DNA from: Gimesia aquarii | GTDB lineage: Bacteria; Planctomycetota; Planctomycetia; Planctomycetales; Planctomycetaceae | Assembly (NCBI RefSeq): GCF_007748195.1 | Contig: NZ_CP037920.1 | Coordinates: 124,001-188,000 of the forward strand | Reading direction: 5' to 3' | Length of the DNA: 64,000 nt | In this document: piece after piece, positions 9,426 to 19,265 of the stretch | Layout of the letters: each line of letters starts with the position of its first letter | Position numbering within the stretch: the stretch's first letter is position 1 | Notes under the pieces: model-generated | What the model was told of the DNA's origin: nothing | The model's input: only the letters and a program-made list of their open reading frames with translations | Databases searched by the model: none | Position numbers and translations under genes: made by a program

Positions 9426-9920
9426 ATGAGTACACCCTTTGAAGAATTGGAATATCTAGCTGATTTTCTTCCTGATGAAGGAGAGTCAGTTATAGTTTCA
9501 CGCAGTCATGGCGAATTGACTTGTGAAAATTTCCAGAAAGAACGGTCACTTGATGAGATGGCGAGCCCGGAATTTTATGGGCACTTAGTTCATGCGAATG
9601 AGAGGCTAAATTCATTGATCGCGCGGCCAGTCTGGATCTCTACTCTTGCTTGGTTCTGGGCTTGTGTTTTAATTCACAACTACTTTGGCTTGGGTTGGGA
9701 AAGCTGGTATTTAGACCTGGGGCTAGCACTTGTTGCAATGGCAGCTAGCTTTGTGGCAATACGACTTCGTCAGGATTTTTATTTCAAGAAAGAAGTTCGT
9801 CCGACATTGAATCGGCAAATGTACGGCAGCAATTTGAGTAAGTATGCACTTGTAGGAGTGATTAGACAACGCCCCGAGCTGCGAACACTGCTTGATACAC
9901 TTTCTCGCTCATTGCATTAA
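9426..9920 (+). CDS. Membrane protein of unknown function, 164 aa
   Basis: An acidic cytosolic N-terminal part (about 60 residues) is followed by two hydrophobic segments, about 74-92 ([18 protein letters not shown]) and about 101-118 ([17 protein letters not shown]), and a basic C-terminal tail with [22 protein letters not shown]. This suggests a two-helix inner-membrane protein with both ends in the cytosol. ATG 9426 has a purine-rich GGGGCAGGG just upstream. It lies 118 bp after thrC in the same direction and convergent to ribD. No family was recognised. Confidence 0.75.
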   Translation: MSTPFEELEYLADFLPDEGESVIVSRSHGELTCENFQKERSLDEMASPEFYGHLVHANERLNSLIARPVWISTLAWFWACVLIHNYFGLGWESWYLDLGLALVAMAASFVAIRLRQDFYFKKEVRPTLNRQMYGSNLSKYALVGVIRQRPELRTLLDTLSRSLH

Positions 9921-9947
9921 GTCTTTAAAATCTATATCAAGTCAAAA

Positions 9948-11081
9948 TTATCTCTCATAATTTAACAGGCCATGTACATAGATATCTGAGTCCAGTAATT
10001 GAATCTGGTGTTCAATGATATTTTGAAATTGTGGAATCATTTCTAATCCTTGTCCTGCAATAGGAGTAATTGCTGTTTTTCCTCCTATAATTTTTGGGGC
10101 GATGAAAGCGTGAACCTCATCGATAAGTTGTGCATCAAAACAGGATCCCAGTAAACTCCCTCCGCCTTCGATGAAGATATTGGTCATTTCCTTGTGTCCT
10201 AGTTCCAGCAGACATTTCTCGAGGTCAGGATGGGCTGTGTTTGATCCTGGGGCACTTTGAATCTGCAAGACTTCGACACCCGCGTTTTCAAGACCTTTGA
10301 TGTTTTTGCTGGGAGCCGATTTGTGTGCGATGACAATGACAGGCGCATCATTAATGGATTGGACTAATTTTGATTCACTTGAAAGTCTTGCCTGCGAGTC
10401 GATAACAATTCGTGCGGGGGTTCTTGGTCCTGCAGGACGAGCGGTTAGAAGCGGGTTATCTTTTTCTGCAGTGAGATGACCAACCATAATCGCGTCCATG
10501 CGACCACGAAGCTGATGTACCAGCTCGCGCGAACGTTCGTTGGAAATCCATTGTGAATCACCTGTTTTTGTAGCAATCTTTCCATCAAGTGTCATTGCCC
10601 ACTTAGCATGGATCCAGGGCAACCCTTTAGTGACTCGCTTTACAAAAGGACGAACCAATTTTTGTGCATCAGATTCCAGTAGTCCAACTTCAACTTCAAT
10701 TCCGGCCTGTTCCAACTCAGCAATTCCACCTCCATCAACGTGCGGTGCAGGATCACGCATTGCGATGACTGCTTTCTTGATATCAGCTTGAATAATTGCT
10801 TGGGAACAGGGGCCTGTTTTGCCTTGGTGACAGCATGGTTCCAGAGTAACATAAATGGTCGCGCCGTTCGCTTTTTCTCCGGCGCCGTTCAAAGCATGAA
10901 TTTCAGCATGAGGTCCGCCATATTTTTGGTGATAACCTTCACCAATGAGGTTCAGGTTGTTGTCAACAATCACTGAACCTACAGCTGGATTAGGTTCAAC
11001 AAATCCTTGCCCTCGACTGGCTAATTCGAGGGCTCGTTGCATCACAGCTTCTGAATTGAAAAACTGCTTGGTCGTATCCAC
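9948..11081 (-). CDS. ribD: Bifunctional riboflavin deaminase/reductase RibD
   Basis: The N-terminal half is a zinc cytidine-deaminase-type domain: PNPAVGSVIV, then HAE in GGPHAEIHAL and PCCHQGKTGPC, which give the His/Cys zinc ligands and catalytic Glu. The C-terminal half is the RibD reductase (WIHAKWAMTLDGKIAT, SQWIS, RIVIDSQARL, IFIEGGGSLLGS). Together they do the second and third steps of riboflavin synthesis, deamination then NADPH reduction of the pyrimidine intermediate. The start is uncertain: GTG 11081 is chosen, ATG 11042 begins right at MQRALELA, and TTG 11150 is longer. No FMN riboswitch was seen; it lies close behind the SEC-C/TPR gene and may share its transcript. Confidence 0.92.
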   Translation of the reverse strand: MDTTKQFFNSEAVMQRALELASRGQGFVEPNPAVGSVIVDNNLNLIGEGYHQKYGGPHAEIHALNGAGEKANGATIYVTLEPCCHQGKTGPCSQAIIQADIKKAVIAMRDPAPHVDGGGIAELEQAGIEVEVGLLESDAQKLVRPFVKRVTKGLPWIHAKWAMTLDGKIATKTGDSQWISNERSRELVHQLRGRMDAIMVGHLTAEKDNPLLTARPAGPRTPARIVIDSQARLSSESKLVQSINDAPVIVIAHKSAPSKNIKGLENAGVEVLQIQSAPGSNTAHPDLEKCLLELGHKEMTNIFIEGGGSLLGSCFDAQLIDEVHAFIAPKIIGGKTAITPIAGQGLEMIPQFQNIIEHQIQLLDSDIYVHGLLNYER

Positions 11082-11174
11082 TGACTGAAGTACTTTCCTG
11101 AACGGGCATGCCCGAGAGTGGTAGTTCTTAATTAAAAACAGCGAGTTCAACGCGAGGAAAATTCATTATTACAA

Positions 11175-13361
11175 TTATTCACCTGGAAGCCAGAGTTTCT
11201 GTCCTGAGCTGGAACTATCGTCAGGTGTTGTATCCCCAGGAGACCAAATGCCTTCCCCGGAAGAATTGCCTAGCTCTCCTAAAGTTGATTCGGTCATCCA
11301 GGATACATCAAGATCAAATGCCTGCGCGAAAGCTTTGAGATAGTCTTTGATTTGTGGGGTCTTTTTACCATACTGATCCCAAATCTGTTTCATAAATCCT
11401 GAAAGTCCGGGATCGGATGTATCTTCCAATCGAAATGAGAGTTCTCGCATTTTCCATTGCAGCTCACTTTCAAAAGCGTTGGTTGGTTGTGATTGAGCAT
11501 TTTCCTGACCTTTATGAATCCAGGAGAGTGTCTCATTTCGATGGTTACGTTTATGGCAAATTTCAGTCAATGTCGAATATACCCGGTCTAGGTCGACTTC
11601 TTTTTTACATTCTTCACGCCCCAAGATTTCAAGTAAAACATCATACAGAAAACGTGGATGCCTTATGAGTAATGCGCGGTTGAATATATACATCAATTGC
11701 GCATCGCTTAGCTCTTTCGCTGGAATTCTGTTTTGAGTCATAGATGAGCAGGTGTTAAAGCGGGAGGACTCATCAACATCAAAATGGGGAAGTTCTGAAA
11801 TGCCGAGTTTGGGATCGAGCTCGGCAAACTGCAGGAAATGACCTAATGAAAGTGATTGTGCATCGAGTACATAAGCCGCCGCAGTTAAAGCGACTTTCAG
11901 ATCATCTTCACTCGCAGCTTCCCAAGGAGTTTTTTCATTTAGGCCTGCTAACTTTGTATTAGACCAGACTTCAGAGAGAAGTTTTTTCCATTGTTGTGCT
12001 TCAAGTTCTCTACGTTTGATAATAGGCATTTTCTGTGGAAAACTCCACCGAAAAAAGAGAGGCCATTGTTCTGAAGGGATGGGAGAGAGCGGGTTACTGG
12101 ACGCTTCGTGATCTTGATCTAATAATTTTAGACCACAGTCTTTTTTGCCTTGTTCATCTAAGGCTTCATCAAGAATTTTTTCTGCTAAAGAGATTTGCTC
12201 CCCTTCGTAAGCATACAGTCGAACGATCGCAGGTTGATCCATCTGTCGGTCAGCATCAAAGACATCAATATCGCCAATCACGACCGGCACATTATCAATG
12301 TGAATCTCTTCTCCCTTTGATTCTGCATTGACGGGAGAGCTTACAATTTGAAAGTATGCGGTAGGTATATTTTCATCCGAATCCTGGTCTTGTTCTGAGG
12401 GAACATTTCCTCGCAGTATCTGATGGTGTTTTTCTAATAATGTGAGGAACTTGGAAAGCGAATCAACTTCGTAAACTTTTTCTATGGAATCAATGACTTC
12501 ATCTGTGTTGTTTAAATCAAGCAATTGTGCCAGAGTTTCGAGTTCTACTGCTTCAGCAAAGTCGTTCTCTAGTTTCGCAGCTTCATGAAATAGTTCAGCT
12601 GATTGTGTTTCATCGGTTGCCCAGGCGTAACAGAATGCGGCATTTTTCCATAAAGTTACCTGACCCGTTGCTTCTGCAAGTTGTTTGAACAAGCCAGCTG
12701 CTAATCGGTAACATCCCAAATTAGCAAGTCGTTGTGCGCGTTCAAATGTTTCTTGATGTTCAGAATTTTCAATAGGGCATCGTTCCAGGACATGTACTCC
12801 GCGGAACTGATAAGGAATTTGATCGTCACCGTCAAATTCTAACAGATTCATAAACAAGTTCTGTTGATACTCTTGTGAAGCAACGCGCATTGCCAACGCG
12901 AAATGCTCACGTGCTGCTAAATAAAAACCGCGCATTTGTAACGCGATCGCGATGCTGATCGCCAACGGTGTTGCCAAACTAACATCGACGGCAGCGCACT
13001 TTTGCAACGCGGAGTAAATAGTTTTTTGTGCTTGCTTGTAGCCTTGAGCAAGAAAAGTTGAGGTGGCCAATAAGGAATGGGCGGCGGGATGATCCGGGTC
13101 ACGTTCCAAACATTCTTCCAGAGGCTTGCAGGCATCTTCAAACCGTCTTTCAGCCATTAAAATTTGGGCTTCTGTTATGAAACTCAAAGGTTGTTCAGGG
13201 TGATTCTTCTTGAGTCGATCCAGCAACTGCAGTGCAGTTGCTGTCTGGTGCGTTTCATGCAGGTGTGAAATTTTACTGATTTCTTCGCCAATCGAATGAC
13301 AACAGAATTTGTATTTCTTTCCGCTATTGCAGGGGCAAGGATCGTAAGAATCGATACTCAT
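11175..13361 (-). CDS. SEC-C motif and TPR-repeat protein
   Basis: I start at ATG 13361, where the SEC-C zinc motif begins (DPCPCNSGKKYKFCCH, residues 6-21); the longer frame to 13484 adds 41 unrelated residues. After the zinc motif come TPR-like helix pairs over about residues 30-280 (for example AHSLLATSTFLAQGYKQAQK), then an acidic middle and a helical C-terminus ending in a Ser/Gly/Pro-rich tail. SEC-C motifs mediate zinc-dependent protein contacts, as in SecA, so this is probably a cytosolic adaptor or chaperone-like protein, 728 aa. Partner unknown. It is upstream of ribD with a gap near 90 bp. Confidence 0.85.
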   Translation of the reverse strand: MSIDSYDPCPCNSGKKYKFCCHSIGEEISKISHLHETHQTATALQLLDRLKKNHPEQPLSFITEAQILMAERRFEDACKPLEECLERDPDHPAAHSLLATSTFLAQGYKQAQKTIYSALQKCAAVDVSLATPLAISIAIALQMRGFYLAAREHFALAMRVASQEYQQNLFMNLLEFDGDDQIPYQFRGVHVLERCPIENSEHQETFERAQRLANLGCYRLAAGLFKQLAEATGQVTLWKNAAFCYAWATDETQSAELFHEAAKLENDFAEAVELETLAQLLDLNNTDEVIDSIEKVYEVDSLSKFLTLLEKHHQILRGNVPSEQDQDSDENIPTAYFQIVSSPVNAESKGEEIHIDNVPVVIGDIDVFDADRQMDQPAIVRLYAYEGEQISLAEKILDEALDEQGKKDCGLKLLDQDHEASSNPLSPIPSEQWPLFFRWSFPQKMPIIKRRELEAQQWKKLLSEVWSNTKLAGLNEKTPWEAASEDDLKVALTAAAYVLDAQSLSLGHFLQFAELDPKLGISELPHFDVDESSRFNTCSSMTQNRIPAKELSDAQLMYIFNRALLIRHPRFLYDVLLEILGREECKKEVDLDRVYSTLTEICHKRNHRNETLSWIHKGQENAQSQPTNAFESELQWKMRELSFRLEDTSDPGLSGFMKQIWDQYGKKTPQIKDYLKAFAQAFDLDVSWMTESTLGELGNSSGEGIWSPGDTTPDDSSSSGQKLWLPGE

Positions 13362-13629
13362 AACCTCGGCCTTCTTTGTTTTCAGGAGGTTGTATTGTGG
13401 AATTGTATCTCTAAGTGAAAACAGAGTTCTCTTGTAGAATCGAAGCAGCATTACGCTTTTTTGAATTACAATAGAGTTCAACAAAACATCATATCATAAA
13501 AGAAACGTAGATTGCACGCGCTTAACGATTCCATCTGAGAGAAATTACATACTCCCTTACCAAGATTAACATTTTGTTCAATCAGGCGGGTTTATTCTAC
13601 AAATCGATGGGAGTGCGATGGTGGTCAGA

Positions 13630-14775
13630 TTAGCTATCCAAGGCTTGCTTCATGTCAGCAATCAGGTCATCACTGTTTTCGATTCCAACTGAGACTCGAA
13701 CTGTTTTTTCAGTAATTCCCGCCGCGCGCCTTGCTTCCAGAGTCATTGAGGCATGGCTCATGCTTTCCGGGTATTCAATCAATGATTCCACTCCCCCCAG
13801 TGATTCTGCCAGGAGAAACAATTTTGTATTTAACATGACTTTTTCAGCAGCAGGTCGGCCTTCTTTCACATCAAAACTCAGCATCCCTCCGAAGCCATCT
13901 TGCTGACTCTTTGCTAATTCATGATCTGGGTGTGACTCCAAGCCCGGATAGTAAACATGTTCTACTTTGGGATGTGTTTCCAGCATTCGAGCTAAAGCCA
14001 TTGCCCCATGCTGATGCGCTTCCATACGAGGCCCCAGAGTTTTGATGCCACGTAAGACCAGCCAAGCATCGAAGGGAGAGCACCCCAGTCCGAGTGAATT
14101 CGAATTATAAGCGACTCGTTCGGCGAGTTCTTCAGTACGTGATATGACACAACCACCGACGACGTCTGAATGCCCATTCAAGTATTTTGTTGTCGAATGT
14201 ATAACAATATCGACACCATATTCAATCGGTCGTTGAAGATAAGGAGAACAAAATGTATTGTCAGCGATTGTGGTAATATCGGTATCTGCATCAGAGGCAA
14301 CTTTGACTACGGCTTGAATATCGACAAGGTTCATTAAAGGATTACTGGGAGTTTCGATCCAGATCGCTTTGGTTTCTGGTGTCAATGCTGATTTGACATT
14401 CTCAATATCTCCCATTTTTACAAATGAGAATTTGATTCCCCATTTTGTAAAAACATCTGCAAACAAACGATACGTTCCACCATAAATGTCATCTCCTGCG
14501 ATGATATGGTCACCAGGTTTAAATAAATGCATAACCAGAGTGATCGCAGACATTCCAGTTGAAGTAGCACGGCAAGACACGCCACATTCTAATGCAGCAA
14601 TGTTTTCCTCCATGGCACTTCGAGTTGGATTTCCACTACGTGTGTAATCGAAGCCCTTGTGGTTTTCCAAGCTATCCCAGTAAAAGGTTGATGTTGTATA
14701 AATGGGGGTTGTACAGCTGTTAAATGTACCGTCTTTGTCGACTCCAGTATGAACACACTTCGTTTCAAAACGCAT
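13630..14775 (-). CDS. Cystathionine gamma-synthase/beta-lyase family PLP enzyme
   Basis: From ATG 14775 the product has 381 residues, the usual length for this family. It carries TRSGNPTRSAMEENIAALE, the TSTGMSAI cofactor segment, SNPLMNLVDI, DNTFCSPYLQRP, and the Schiff-base lysine at K197 in STTKYLNGHSDVVGG. The reaction is trans-sulfuration or direct sulfhydrylation around cystathionine/homocysteine; MetB, MetC and CGL cannot be separated by eye. The next gene upstream on the same strand is cysK, ~260 bp away, consistent with sulfur amino-acid metabolism. No SAM riboswitch signature was noticed in the spacer. Confidence 0.9.
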   Translation of the reverse strand: MRFETKCVHTGVDKDGTFNSCTTPIYTTSTFYWDSLENHKGFDYTRSGNPTRSAMEENIAALECGVSCRATSTGMSAITLVMHLFKPGDHIIAGDDIYGGTYRLFADVFTKWGIKFSFVKMGDIENVKSALTPETKAIWIETPSNPLMNLVDIQAVVKVASDADTDITTIADNTFCSPYLQRPIEYGVDIVIHSTTKYLNGHSDVVGGCVISRTEELAERVAYNSNSLGLGCSPFDAWLVLRGIKTLGPRMEAHQHGAMALARMLETHPKVEHVYYPGLESHPDHELAKSQQDGFGGMLSFDVKEGRPAAEKVMLNTKLFLLAESLGGVESLIEYPESMSHASMTLEARRAAGITEKTVRVSVGIENSDDLIADMKQALDS

Positions 14776-15032
14776 GGCAATACAATCCAAATGTTAGTTG
14801 GTTACTCGAGAAATCCCCGTTCTTGTCTGGAGACTCACACACTTCTTCAGGAGACACGAGACAGAACTTGGGGTTCTACATTATTTTATGTAGTGAAGAA
14901 TACAGTCACCGGATACTGGTCGCTACTGTTCTGAGTTCAGATTTTACACTAAAGGTGATTCTGCATCTCATTCATGTCGATACAGTTTTCTGAACTTGTG
15001 ATTTTGTAATAACTTGTGGCGTTATAGTATGG

Positions 15033-15962
15033 TCAGCGCGCATCATCAAACAGCGGTGTTGACAAGTAACGCTCTCCCGAGTCAGGTAGAACGACCACGA
15101 TTGTTTTTCCTTCTGCTTCCGGGCGTTTAGCAATATCCATGGCAGCGTGCATCGCTGCACCACAGCTAATTCCACAAGTGATTCCTTCCTGGCGAGCGAT
15201 TTTTCCTGCCATTTCAAATGCTTCGTCATCTGTAACCTGAATAACTTCATCAATGAGTGATGTGTCACAGTTCTTCGGGATGAATCCCGCGCCGATTCCC
15301 TGAATCTTGTGCTTGCCTGGTTCTCCCCCTGAGAGAACAGGACTGCTCGTTGGCTCGACAGCGACGGACTTGATGTTAAGGCCTTTTTCTTGTTTTAAAT
15401 AACGTGACACTCCTGTAATGGTACCACCAGTCCCAACGCCAGCTACAAAGTAATCAATGTTGCCTTCTGTATCGTTAAAAATTTCGGGGCCAGTGGTCTT
15501 AAAATGGATTTCCGGATTCGCAGGGTTTTCAAATTGCTGAGCCATGAAATATTCAGGGCTGGCAGCTAATTCTTCTGCTTTTTGGATTGCTCCTTTCATG
15601 CCATCAGCGCCTGGAGTAAGTACCAGATTGGCACCAAAGCCTTTCAACATCAAACGACGTTCTACAGACATCGAGTCTGGCATCGTTAGTGTTAACTTAT
15701 ATCCTCGAGCAGCACATACGAACGCGAGTGCAATTCCAGTGTTACCGCTGGTCGGTTCTACAACCTGCATACCTGGTTTCAGTTTACCGCTTTTTTCTGC
15801 GTCCCAAATCATATTCGCACCGATTCGGCACTTCACGCTGTATGCGGGATTCCGTCCTTCAATTTTGGCAAGTATTGTTGAACTAAGCCCCTCAGTTAAA
15901 TGATTGACTTTCACTAAAGGAGTTTGACCGATTGTTTCCGAGTTGTCTTTGTATATTGACAT
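15033..15962 (-). CDS. cysK: Cysteine synthase A (O-acetylserine sulfhydrylase)
   Basis: 309 aa, full length. The PLP lysine is K44 in [19 protein letters not shown], a segment nearly identical in style to proteobacterial CysK. The phosphate/substrate loops [13 protein letters not shown] (~68-80), the QQF-containing segment around residue 142 and [16 protein letters not shown] (~176-191) are intact. It makes cysteine from O-acetylserine and sulfide in the cytosol. It is transcribed in the same direction as, and upstream of, the cystathionine-type enzyme, so the pair covers cysteine to homocysteine interconversion. Confidence 0.95.
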   Translation of the reverse strand: MSIYKDNSETIGQTPLVKVNHLTEGLSSTILAKIEGRNPAYSVKCRIGANMIWDAEKSGKLKPGMQVVEPTSGNTGIALAFVCAARGYKLTLTMPDSMSVERRLMLKGFGANLVLTPGADGMKGAIQKAEELAASPEYFMAQQFENPANPEIHFKTTGPEIFNDTEGNIDYFVAGVGTGGTITGVSRYLKQEKGLNIKSVAVEPTSSPVLSGGEPGKHKIQGIGAGFIPKNCDTSLIDEVIQVTDDEAFEMAGKIARQEGITCGISCGAAMHAAMDIAKRPEAEGKTIVVVLPDSGERYLSTPLFDDAR

Positions 15963-16247
15963 GTCTCTTTCTTTCAGCGAGAGGTAATTCTGGGAGAATC
16001 ATCAAAGTATAGCCAAAGGCTTGATGAGTATGTTATGTGGTAAAGACGACTAAAGGGCTAAATCTCAACACCTCTTCGTCAGATTACCAGTATTATGTAA
16101 AATCATTGAGAAAGTGGCAATCCCTTTATTGAGCTGTAAAAAAGTGGCATGCATCAATGTGAATCGATATTAGTGCCTATTTTAACATGCTGAAAGTTGT
16201 CTAAATTGAGGGATTTGTTTAAGAGATTTGATGATTTAAAATTCAAA

Positions 16248-17999
16248 TCAAATTTTCAAAATGGATTCAAAATAAGGAATAATTTGTACTTGAAAAGCCT
16301 GTAAACTGAAATAACCGAAGAAAGCGGCAGCCCAAACCATTAAAACAAATCTCAAGGGACTGGTGCTGATGCTACGGCTCAGTATTTTCGTATTCATATA
16401 CAACAATATCATTGAATAGAGAAACATCACTCCACCGTTCATGGCGGCGGAAGTTTCAATCAGAAATAATGGTTGCTTGAATAGAGGGTTAATTGAGCCA
16501 TAAAGCAGGATTGCAGAACCCAGCAAAATTTCGCCCCAAAGAAAGACGTAATAAAGTTTACTCAATGACCAATTTTCATTTTCTCTTAAATAGTTCACTT
16601 TCAGGATATCAGCAGAGATACGGGCAGTTACGTCAAGGACTCCCAATTCAGTTGTGAGCAGTATGGCAGTACCCATAAGGAGGAAAAGCAATTTAAAGGT
16701 TCCGCCGAGCTGGTCTTCAAGAAGAGTTGCCTGTCCCCAGATAAAATTAAGGCCGGAACTAAACTGGGCCATGCCTTCTTTCAGTTGTCCATTTGCGTCA
16801 TAAAACAAAGAATAAGAAATAAGTGATAGTAAAACCAAACAAGCCAGACAGGTTAGAAAAAAGCTTAAGAAGTGTTCAATATTGGCGGCACGCCACCATT
16901 GTTGCCAGCGATTTCGATTTTCATCAGTATGTTTAAAGTGATATCCGGCTTCACTGGCAGCTTCATCTTGTCCGGTTATCGGGCTGGTAATTCGACCGAT
17001 GTACTTGCCCATTCCATAGCCTTTATCTTTGATGAAATTACTTTGGCCAAGGTTCATGGTTCCGCCAGCGCCGGCAAATGCTAATGCCCCGAGAAGTGCC
17101 ATAGTTGACAGACCACTGGATTCGTCAGGCATCTGCCCAATACTCACAGCTCCTTGCATCATTGATGTAATGGCATATGGCTTAATGAGATAGATACCGA
17201 GAATCACTGCGATGATAAAGATTGACCCGACCAGAAAAATCTGTATTTTTTCAACGGTGTTATAAACCACTGGGCCAGTCGTTAAGACAATGCCTACTAA
17301 GAGTAAGCCAGCAATTCCCAGAAACGAACTATACTTGGCCTCATATTGCAGGTCGTATCCTTGATTAATTTTGTTGAACAGTTCATTTGAACGATCTGTG
17401 CTCTGATTCTTAGTGAAAGCGCTACTTAAGCTATTTCGTTCAGATTCATCCATGGATCCACGCCACTTCAAAGTGCTTGTTTTGGGAGAGTAAGAGGCTT
17501 TGCTAGGTAAATCTTGAAGTGAGAATTGAGACGCAGTTGGTTCTACTCGAACACTGGCGATGGTTTCTGGACCAAAAAAAGTCCAGCTTAGCATGGTGCC
17601 AGCACCGGTTGCCCAGCCCGGCCATGCCCACGGAATGATATTTAACAGTAGCATGATCCAGGCCCAGTGTTTGTTCATGCGACAGAAACCGATAATAGCA
17701 GTTTCTCCTGTTGCTAAAGTCCAACGCTCAATTTCCATATTCAAAAAAAACTGAGTGATCACACCCAGTAGGCAAGCCCAGAAAAATAAAAATCCAGCTT
17801 TGTAAGTTATGTAAGGCCAAAGGACAAATTCACCTGAACCGAGTGAGAGACCTGCCAACATAATGCTGGGACCGATCATTTTTTTCCAGGAGATGGCTGG
17901 TGGTAGGTCTTTGTACTTCAGAGGTGGTAGCGATTGGTGTGGAATCACCTCATCAGGGACTAATTCTTCATTGAGATCAGAGTGGATTTGATCTGCCAT
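16248..17999 (-). CDS. Nramp-like multi-pass transporter with large internal loop
   Basis: 583 aa with about ten or eleven hydrophobic helices starting near residue 42 (MIGPSIMLAGLSLGSGEFVLW). The layout resembles the Nramp/LeuT-fold divalent-cation transporters. The family's helix-1 DPGN metal motif is not present; GSGEF stands in a comparable position, so manganese/iron transport cannot be assumed. Between helices around residues 150 and 225 there is a hydrophilic insertion (from ETIASVRVEPTASQF to NQGYDLQYEAKYSS), unusual for a compact Nramp. The N-terminus is a Pro/Asp-rich cytosolic tail. No regulator or partner gene is adjacent. The transporter class is moderately sure, the substrate unknown. 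Confidence 0.72.
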   Translation of the reverse strand: MADQIHSDLNEELVPDEVIPHQSLPPLKYKDLPPAISWKKMIGPSIMLAGLSLGSGEFVLWPYITYKAGFLFFWACLLGVITQFFLNMEIERWTLATGETAIIGFCRMNKHWAWIMLLLNIIPWAWPGWATGAGTMLSWTFFGPETIASVRVEPTASQFSLQDLPSKASYSPKTSTLKWRGSMDESERNSLSSAFTKNQSTDRSNELFNKINQGYDLQYEAKYSSFLGIAGLLLVGIVLTTGPVVYNTVEKIQIFLVGSIFIIAVILGIYLIKPYAITSMMQGAVSIGQMPDESSGLSTMALLGALAFAGAGGTMNLGQSNFIKDKGYGMGKYIGRITSPITGQDEAASEAGYHFKHTDENRNRWQQWWRAANIEHFLSFFLTCLACLVLLSLISYSLFYDANGQLKEGMAQFSSGLNFIWGQATLLEDQLGGTFKLLFLLMGTAILLTTELGVLDVTARISADILKVNYLRENENWSLSKLYYVFLWGEILLGSAILLYGSINPLFKQPLFLIETSAAMNGGVMFLYSMILLYMNTKILSRSISTSPLRFVLMVWAAAFFGYFSLQAFQVQIIPYFESILKI

Positions 18000-18135
18000 G
18001 GAAACCTCTTTTATGAACGGCGAGCTGAATTCAGAATGGTTTCATTCTAAGTCTGGAACATTCTATCCGCCACTCAACTTAAGACAGGATTGAGGGGAAT
18101 AAGGAAATGCTTCTTGGTTGATGATAACTCGAAAA

Positions 18136-19206
18136 TTAGTCAGAATGGATTTTCTTAATCCAGGAGACTTGTGTGATCAAATGATTTAATGAGGCAAACG
18201 AAATATGCGCATTTGTTGCATATTTCGGTGAAGAGTTGGCAGGAAATGTGGCGAGGCTTGCATCACCTACCAGGAATACATTGAAATCGCGTGAGAGGTT
18301 TTCATAGCCGGCAGTGGTTTTACAGAAGCACATATCTGTTGCATATCCTGTTAAGAGGACATGTCGAATGCCCTCTTTTTTCAAAAATTTCTTTAGTGGC
18401 TCATATCCCTCTTGGTCAAAGATCAAGACATCATCATCATGAACAGTAACATCGCTTGTAACGGGAACAGGTACATTCCAGAAACCTTTACCATTAAATC
18501 GATCACCTGCGCTCAGGCCAGAAAATTGTTTGAAATAATCGATCACTGGCTGTTCTTTGGAAAGTGTCAAGCGATTCGGTAATGGCTCTCCTTGATAAGG
18601 TAAGCTCTTTAATTGTTTTGCGAGATCCTTTCGAGCCTGTTCTCGCTCCGTTTTTGTAGGATTATAGTCAAACGTGCGGTATAATTTTTTTCTGATAGGA
18701 TCCACTTTACCGATAAGACTATACATAACCAGGGCAACATCTTTTCTGGAACGCTTTAAAAATGGATCAATGACCTCGCGTGTATGCCGTCCTGCAAGAT
18801 GATTTTTTTCGGGCGTACAAAAGTCAGCAGCGCCAGCAGGTTCAGGAGTTTTCCAGCCTTGACCATCATCAATTCCCCAGGGATGGACCATGATCACGGC
18901 AGTTTTGTCAGCGCGAATTTTATTAGGAATTTCAATGATGCCTCGTGCATTATATGAAAATCTCCAGGCCCTTACACTCAAGTCTGCCCCTTCGTCATCA
19001 ACTAACAATGGTGCTTCAAATCGTCTAAGCTCTTCAATAGGTTGAATAAATTCGGGGTGATCAGCCAATAATGGAGAGGGAGCTTTCAGTTTTTTTAATG
19101 TATTATGATAAACGCGTATTTCTTCACCAGCATTAGTGAGTTGTGAATTTAAAATTAAAGAGAATGTAAAGAACAAGCCAAAAAGTAAATCACGTGAACC
19201 AAACAT
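18136..19206 (-). CDS. Secreted isochorismatase-like cysteine hydrolase
   Basis: 356 aa with a Sec signal peptide at 1-26 (LLFGLFFTFSLILNSQLTNA). The core fits the isochorismatase/nicotinamidase fold: the C-terminal motif LLTGYATDMCFCKTTAGYE carries the candidate nucleophile Cys, followed by FLVGDASLATFP. The first motif, normally a strand ending in catalytic Asp (xxxIDMQ), reads VIMVHPWGIDDG here, so the usual Asp is replaced by His or shifted. It may hydrolyse an amide or be a degenerate relative; substrate unknown. The downstream end is 248 bp from the Nramp-like gene start and the polysaccharide deacetylase lies just upstream on the same strand. Confidence 0.75.
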   Translation of the reverse strand: MFGSRDLLFGLFFTFSLILNSQLTNAGEEIRVYHNTLKKLKAPSPLLADHPEFIQPIEELRRFEAPLLVDDEGADLSVRAWRFSYNARGIIEIPNKIRADKTAVIMVHPWGIDDGQGWKTPEPAGAADFCTPEKNHLAGRHTREVIDPFLKRSRKDVALVMYSLIGKVDPIRKKLYRTFDYNPTKTEREQARKDLAKQLKSLPYQGEPLPNRLTLSKEQPVIDYFKQFSGLSAGDRFNGKGFWNVPVPVTSDVTVHDDDVLIFDQEGYEPLKKFLKKEGIRHVLLTGYATDMCFCKTTAGYENLSRDFNVFLVGDASLATFPANSSPKYATNAHISFASLNHLITQVSWIKKIHSD

Positions 19207-19265
19207 CTTTACTGTAGCTCCCTTGATCTCTAAAGAATTGTGATATGGGTGGATTAGTTCTGATT

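Noticed and set aside
11082-11174. FMN riboswitch before ribD
   Set aside because: The spacer is too short and lacks the RFN signature.
14776-15032. SAM riboswitch before the cystathionine-type gene
   Set aside because: None of the conserved SAM-I or SAM-II box features was recognised in the spacer.
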